Source: Chloroflexota bacterium
Lineage (GTDB): Bacteria > Chloroflexota > Anaerolineae > J036 > Brachytrichaceae
Assembly (NCBI GenBank): GCA_025354985.1
Contig: JANXLU010000012.1
Location: 1-64,000 of the forward strand
Reading direction: 5' to 3'
Length of the DNA: 64,000 nt
The position numbers and the translations under genes were made by a program. Shown one piece after another: positions 61,368-64,000 of the stretch (position 1 is the stretch's first letter; every line of letters begins with the position of its first letter). The notes under the pieces are model-generated. The model was given only the letters and a program-made list of their open reading frames with translations, did not search any database and had not been told where the DNA came from.

Positions 61368-62765
61368 ATGTCTCAGATGTTTCAGCGCAACCGCGGTCTG
61401 GCGATTTTTGTAGCCATGTTGGCGGGTTTTTTGATCGGAATTTTCAGCACCCTCTATATGATATCCAACTGGGTGCCCGGCGAGCTCATCTACCGCGAAG
61501 CCACGCCATTGAGCCTGGCGCGGCGAGGCGTCACCGGCGATTATCGTGATTTCTATATGACATATGTTGCCAACAGGTATGCCGCGTTGGCGCCGTCCAA
61601 TCAGCGCGAGGCGTTGAACATGGCCCGCAACATGCTTGGCGTTAACACCGGTGACGCAAGCACGGCCCAAGCGGCTGAAATGGCCGCAACGACACTTCAA
61701 GTTGCTTCATCTGAGAACGATAAGGAAGCACTGGCAGTCAAAGACGCCGGTTGGTTCAGCCGGGCGGACGAAACCAACCTGGGAAAACTGGCCCAAGAGC
61801 TAACCTTAACTAAGAATGAGAACGTAACAATAATAAATGCGCCCGGAGAAGGTTTGTTAAGTGCAAAGGGTCTGGCCCGCGTGTTATCGCTCCTGCCCAT
61901 ACTACTTGCGTTAATTGCGGCTGGACTGTTTTTGATGTGGTTGACCCAGACCACTGCTCCCGGCGCCACTATCCTGGGCAGCGCCCTTGCGCCAGACGCA
62001 AATGATCCCTCCCTTGAATCGGGTGTAGGAACCCCCCAGTACCAGCCGAATCCACCCGCCGGTGCCGCCGGACTGGGTTTGCCCAGGTCTCAGGCGACGG
62101 CCTCGTCAACCACCTATCCCGCACAAAAGCCGGTTACGTTTGATGATTTGCCACTAACGGTAAGCGCACCAATCGTTGCACCCGGATTGAACAATGTCGA
62201 TGGTCTGTCACAACCGGCAACCATTCATCGATCCAATTTTGCTGATTTGACGGCAACAAATGATGATTCCGCTGCGACACAACCGTTCGTCCAGGATGGT
62301 TTTCCGGCAACCACTCCAACCCAGCTGTTTACGTCGGTACCGCAATCGTTCCCCGCAATTGAATATGCACATGCAGACGAACACTTTGACCAGGATTATG
62401 ACATTACCGGATCCAAGGGTCTGCTCATCGGAACATGCGGGGCAAATGTCGCCGAGCGGGCGGGCATAGTGCAGCCAACCGGTGCAAACGCTTTGATGAT
62501 CAGTGTATTTGACAAAGCTGCGTTCAAAACAACCAGCAAAGTGCTGATTCTGCCCGAACTCCGTAGCGACCAAGTGCTGTCACGCAAACTGAAAGAAAAG
62601 GGTGACCTCGTTGATGCGCACGAGGGTGAGGACATCATCATCGATACGCAAACATTGCGTGTGAGCTGCAAGGTCAGCAATCTGGATGTGGCCAATGACG
62701 GCGAGCACGGTCGCGGCTATTTTAGAAATGTTCGTTTGACCTTTACCGCCCAACAACGAGCATAG
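61368..62765 (+). CDS. Two-membrane-segment protein of unknown function
   Basis: A 465-residue protein I cannot assign. The first membrane segment is at about residues 11-33 (LAIFVAMLAGFLIGIFSTLYM), followed by an external domain of about 130 residues containing YMTYVANRYAAL. The second segment is at about 170-191 (VLSLLPILLALIAAGLFLMWL). A long, disordered, Pro/Ser/Thr-rich cytoplasmic stretch then leads to a compact C-terminal domain (about 345-460). It probably links an envelope process to a cytoplasmic partner. Confidence 0.75.
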   Translation: MSQMFQRNRGLAIFVAMLAGFLIGIFSTLYMISNWVPGELIYREATPLSLARRGVTGDYRDFYMTYVANRYAALAPSNQREALNMARNMLGVNTGDASTAQAAEMAATTLQVASSENDKEALAVKDAGWFSRADETNLGKLAQELTLTKNENVTIINAPGEGLLSAKGLARVLSLLPILLALIAAGLFLMWLTQTTAPGATILGSALAPDANDPSLESGVGTPQYQPNPPAGAAGLGLPRSQATASSTTYPAQKPVTFDDLPLTVSAPIVAPGLNNVDGLSQPATIHRSNFADLTATNDDSAATQPFVQDGFPATTPTQLFTSVPQSFPAIEYAHADEHFDQDYDITGSKGLLIGTCGANVAERAGIVQPTGANALMISVFDKAAFKTTSKVLILPELRSDQVLSRKLKEKGDLVDAHEGEDIIIDTQTLRVSCKVSNLDVANDGEHGRGYFRNVRLTFTAQQRA

Positions 62766-62797
62766 TCAACCAATTCGCCCTGGGGACTGCATCAGAT

Positions 62798-63646
62798 ATG
62801 CGGGCCGCGACACAGGCACTTCCCGACTACAAAAACCTGGACTGCTCAGGCGAGACAACCCTGGCCGCGGCTCGCATGGAGGCACGCGCCCGCGAGCCCG
62901 CCTCTGGCGCTATGTTTCATGAGCTGGTCGCTCCGCTGCTCACTGTTTCCGTCCAGCGCGTGCTTGAGGTCGGCTGTGGCACGGCGGCACTCTCACGCAG
63001 GGTGGCTCGAGCGCTGCCGGGCGCAACAATAGTCGCAACCGACAAAAGCTCGGGCATGCTCGACGCGGCGAAGCGCTTAGTTATCTCCGACGCAATAACA
63101 AACATCGAATGCATGGTGTGGGATGCGCTCGCGCCACCGCAATCACACGATATGCTGACTGCGAGATTTGACCTGATATTGTCATCCGTTGTCGTGCCAT
63201 ACTTTGATGAGACCGAAACAGCCGCGTTTGTTCGGCGTGCGGCGGGCATGCTGACGGCCACGGGCGTACTGGTGTTTATCGAACAAGATCACGAAACTGA
63301 CGCGCTCCATTTCCCGAATCACGCACTATTCAAAAAGATAGTAAGGAAACCTGAGCGTGTCTTACCGGCAACGTCTGCACTGGGTCTGCGAGCCACACTT
63401 CGGCAGGCTGGACTTGCGCCCTTGCCCCGACGCTCGTTTCTTTGGACAGACGATACATATGGCGACTACACGCGCGATCTATTGGGCAGGTTTGCCCATT
63501 CAGCAAGTGATCGCGAATACATCACGCCTGCCGAACGTGACGAGTGGCAGCACACATTAGAGTCTTTGGCCAAGCGCGGTGACTTTTATTACGGGATTGT
63601 CTACCACCTGATTGCAGCTAGCAATAAGACTCTGGATAAAGCTTGA
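62798..63646 (+). CDS. SAM-dependent class I methyltransferase
   Basis: A 282-residue methyltransferase. The SAM loop is VQRVLEVGCGTAALSRRVARALPGATIVATDKSSGMLDAAKRL, followed by FDLILSSVVVPYFDETETAAFVRRAAGML and TATGVLVFIEQDHETDAL. The pattern fits ubiquinone/menaquinone- or small-molecule methyltransferases; the C-terminal half (RLFWTDDTYGDYTRD-like segment) is not specific. The start ATG is 32 bases after the previous stop. The substrate is unknown. Confidence 0.87.
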   Translation: MRAATQALPDYKNLDCSGETTLAAARMEARAREPASGAMFHELVAPLLTVSVQRVLEVGCGTAALSRRVARALPGATIVATDKSSGMLDAAKRLVISDAITNIECMVWDALAPPQSHDMLTARFDLILSSVVVPYFDETETAAFVRRAAGMLTATGVLVFIEQDHETDALHFPNHALFKKIVRKPERVLPATSALGLRATLRQAGLAPLPRRSFLWTDDTYGDYTRDLLGRFAHSASDREYITPAERDEWQHTLESLAKRGDFYYGIVYHLIAASNKTLDKA

Positions 63647-63671
63647 GCGCAGGGGCTGCAACGACCGCAGT

Positions 63672-64000
63672 TTAGCCCTCCTGCGCCATTAACGCCCGAG
63701 CCTTGCCAACCTGCTCACGCACGCTGCGGGCGCTTGTCCCACCGGTCACATCACGACTGTTTACTGATCTGCCAAAGTCAAACACGCCCACAATGTCAGA
63801 CGAAAAATATGGCGAGAGATTGCGCCAATCTTCGAGTGAAAGTGCATCGATTCCGATATGTCGTTCTTCAGCGAGCGCCACCGCGCGACCACTGAGATGA
63901 TGCGCGTCGCGAAAGGCCACGCCCTTGCGCACCAGGTATTCAGCGACGTCGGTAGCCAGCATGGCGGGATCCAAAGCTGCGCGCATACGATCAGCGTTAA
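63672..64000 (-). CDS. argH: Argininosuccinate lyase, C-terminal part (partial)
   Basis: The last 109 codons of a gene that continues beyond the window. The reading frame is open through the window edge (NADRMRAALDPAMLATDVAEYLVRKGVAFRDAHHLSG). This NADRMRAAL-type segment and the downstream helix match the C-terminal domain of argininosuccinate lyase, which splits argininosuccinate to arginine and fumarate. Only the C-terminal domain is visible, so the catalytic loop cannot be checked. Confidence 0.85.
   Translation of the reverse strand, partial: NADRMRAALDPAMLATDVAEYLVRKGVAFRDAHHLSGRAVALAEERHIGIDALSLEDWRNLSPYFSSDIVGVFDFGRSVNSRDVTGGTSARSVREQVGKARALMAQEG

Overview
This window comes from a bacterial chromosome with about 50 genes, mostly housekeeping, arranged in compact operons on both strands. 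I infer Chloroflexota (possibly Anaerolineae-like) or a close relative. The reasons are many lipoproteins with Thr/Pro-rich linkers, a bacterial mevalonate kinase beside a DPPR-synthase-like UbiA protein, and many genes whose start codon lies 6-9 nt after a -10 box with no Shine-Dalgarno (leaderless transcripts). No rRNA, tRNA, insertion sequence, prophage or CRISPR array was seen.

Layout. 1-4452: end of an unknown gene, a lipoprotein lytic transglycosylase, mevalonate kinase and a UbiA prenyltransferase. 4488-9798: endonuclease IV, an HlyD-type lipoprotein adaptor and a large FtsX-like permease. 9809-14863: VIT-family transporter, pdxT-pdxS (PLP synthase), TerC protein, an internally deleted MFS transporter and an aldo/keto reductase. 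14846-19752: sugar ABC transporter (binding protein plus two permeases, no ATPase) and an ammonium transporter.

20002-30349 is the most interesting block: a roughly 10-kb minus-strand branched-chain amino acid cluster, ilvB-ilvH-ilvC-(racemase)-(ModF-like ATPase)-leuA-vapB-vapC-leuC-leuD. It starts with a strong promoter, a previously unmarked 30-residue leader peptide rich in Ile/Val/Leu codons (30217-30309) and a perfect terminator just before the ilvB ribosome-binding site, so it looks like a ribosome-mediated attenuator. A VapBC toxin-antitoxin pair with its own operator sits between leuA and leuC. A GntR/FadR regulator is divergent from the block.

31193-36121: lipoprotein, stand-alone acyl carrier protein, fatty acyl-AMP ligase, AIM24 protein and glycosyltransferase, probably an uncharacterised acyl-lipid or glycolipid pathway. 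An ACP phosphodiesterase follows at 38980. 36141-42078: NIPSNAP protein, phosphoesterase, Gfo/Idh/MocA oxidoreductase, M20 peptidase, methyltransferase. 42298-48553: MacB-like exporter (ATPase, Gly/Pro-rich permease, two paralogous cysteine-patterned lipoprotein adaptors). 48595-53333: rhodanese, membrane-anchored GH3-like protein with altered catalytic residues, small conserved protein, SIS-domain sugar-phosphate protein. 53513-64000: guaA, glgC, an oxidoreductase, a lipoprotein, an orphan pheS, a DnaJ-domain membrane protein, rplU-rpmA-rpmE, an unknown membrane protein, a methyltransferase and the end of argH.

All family names are from reading translated sequence by eye; no database search was run.
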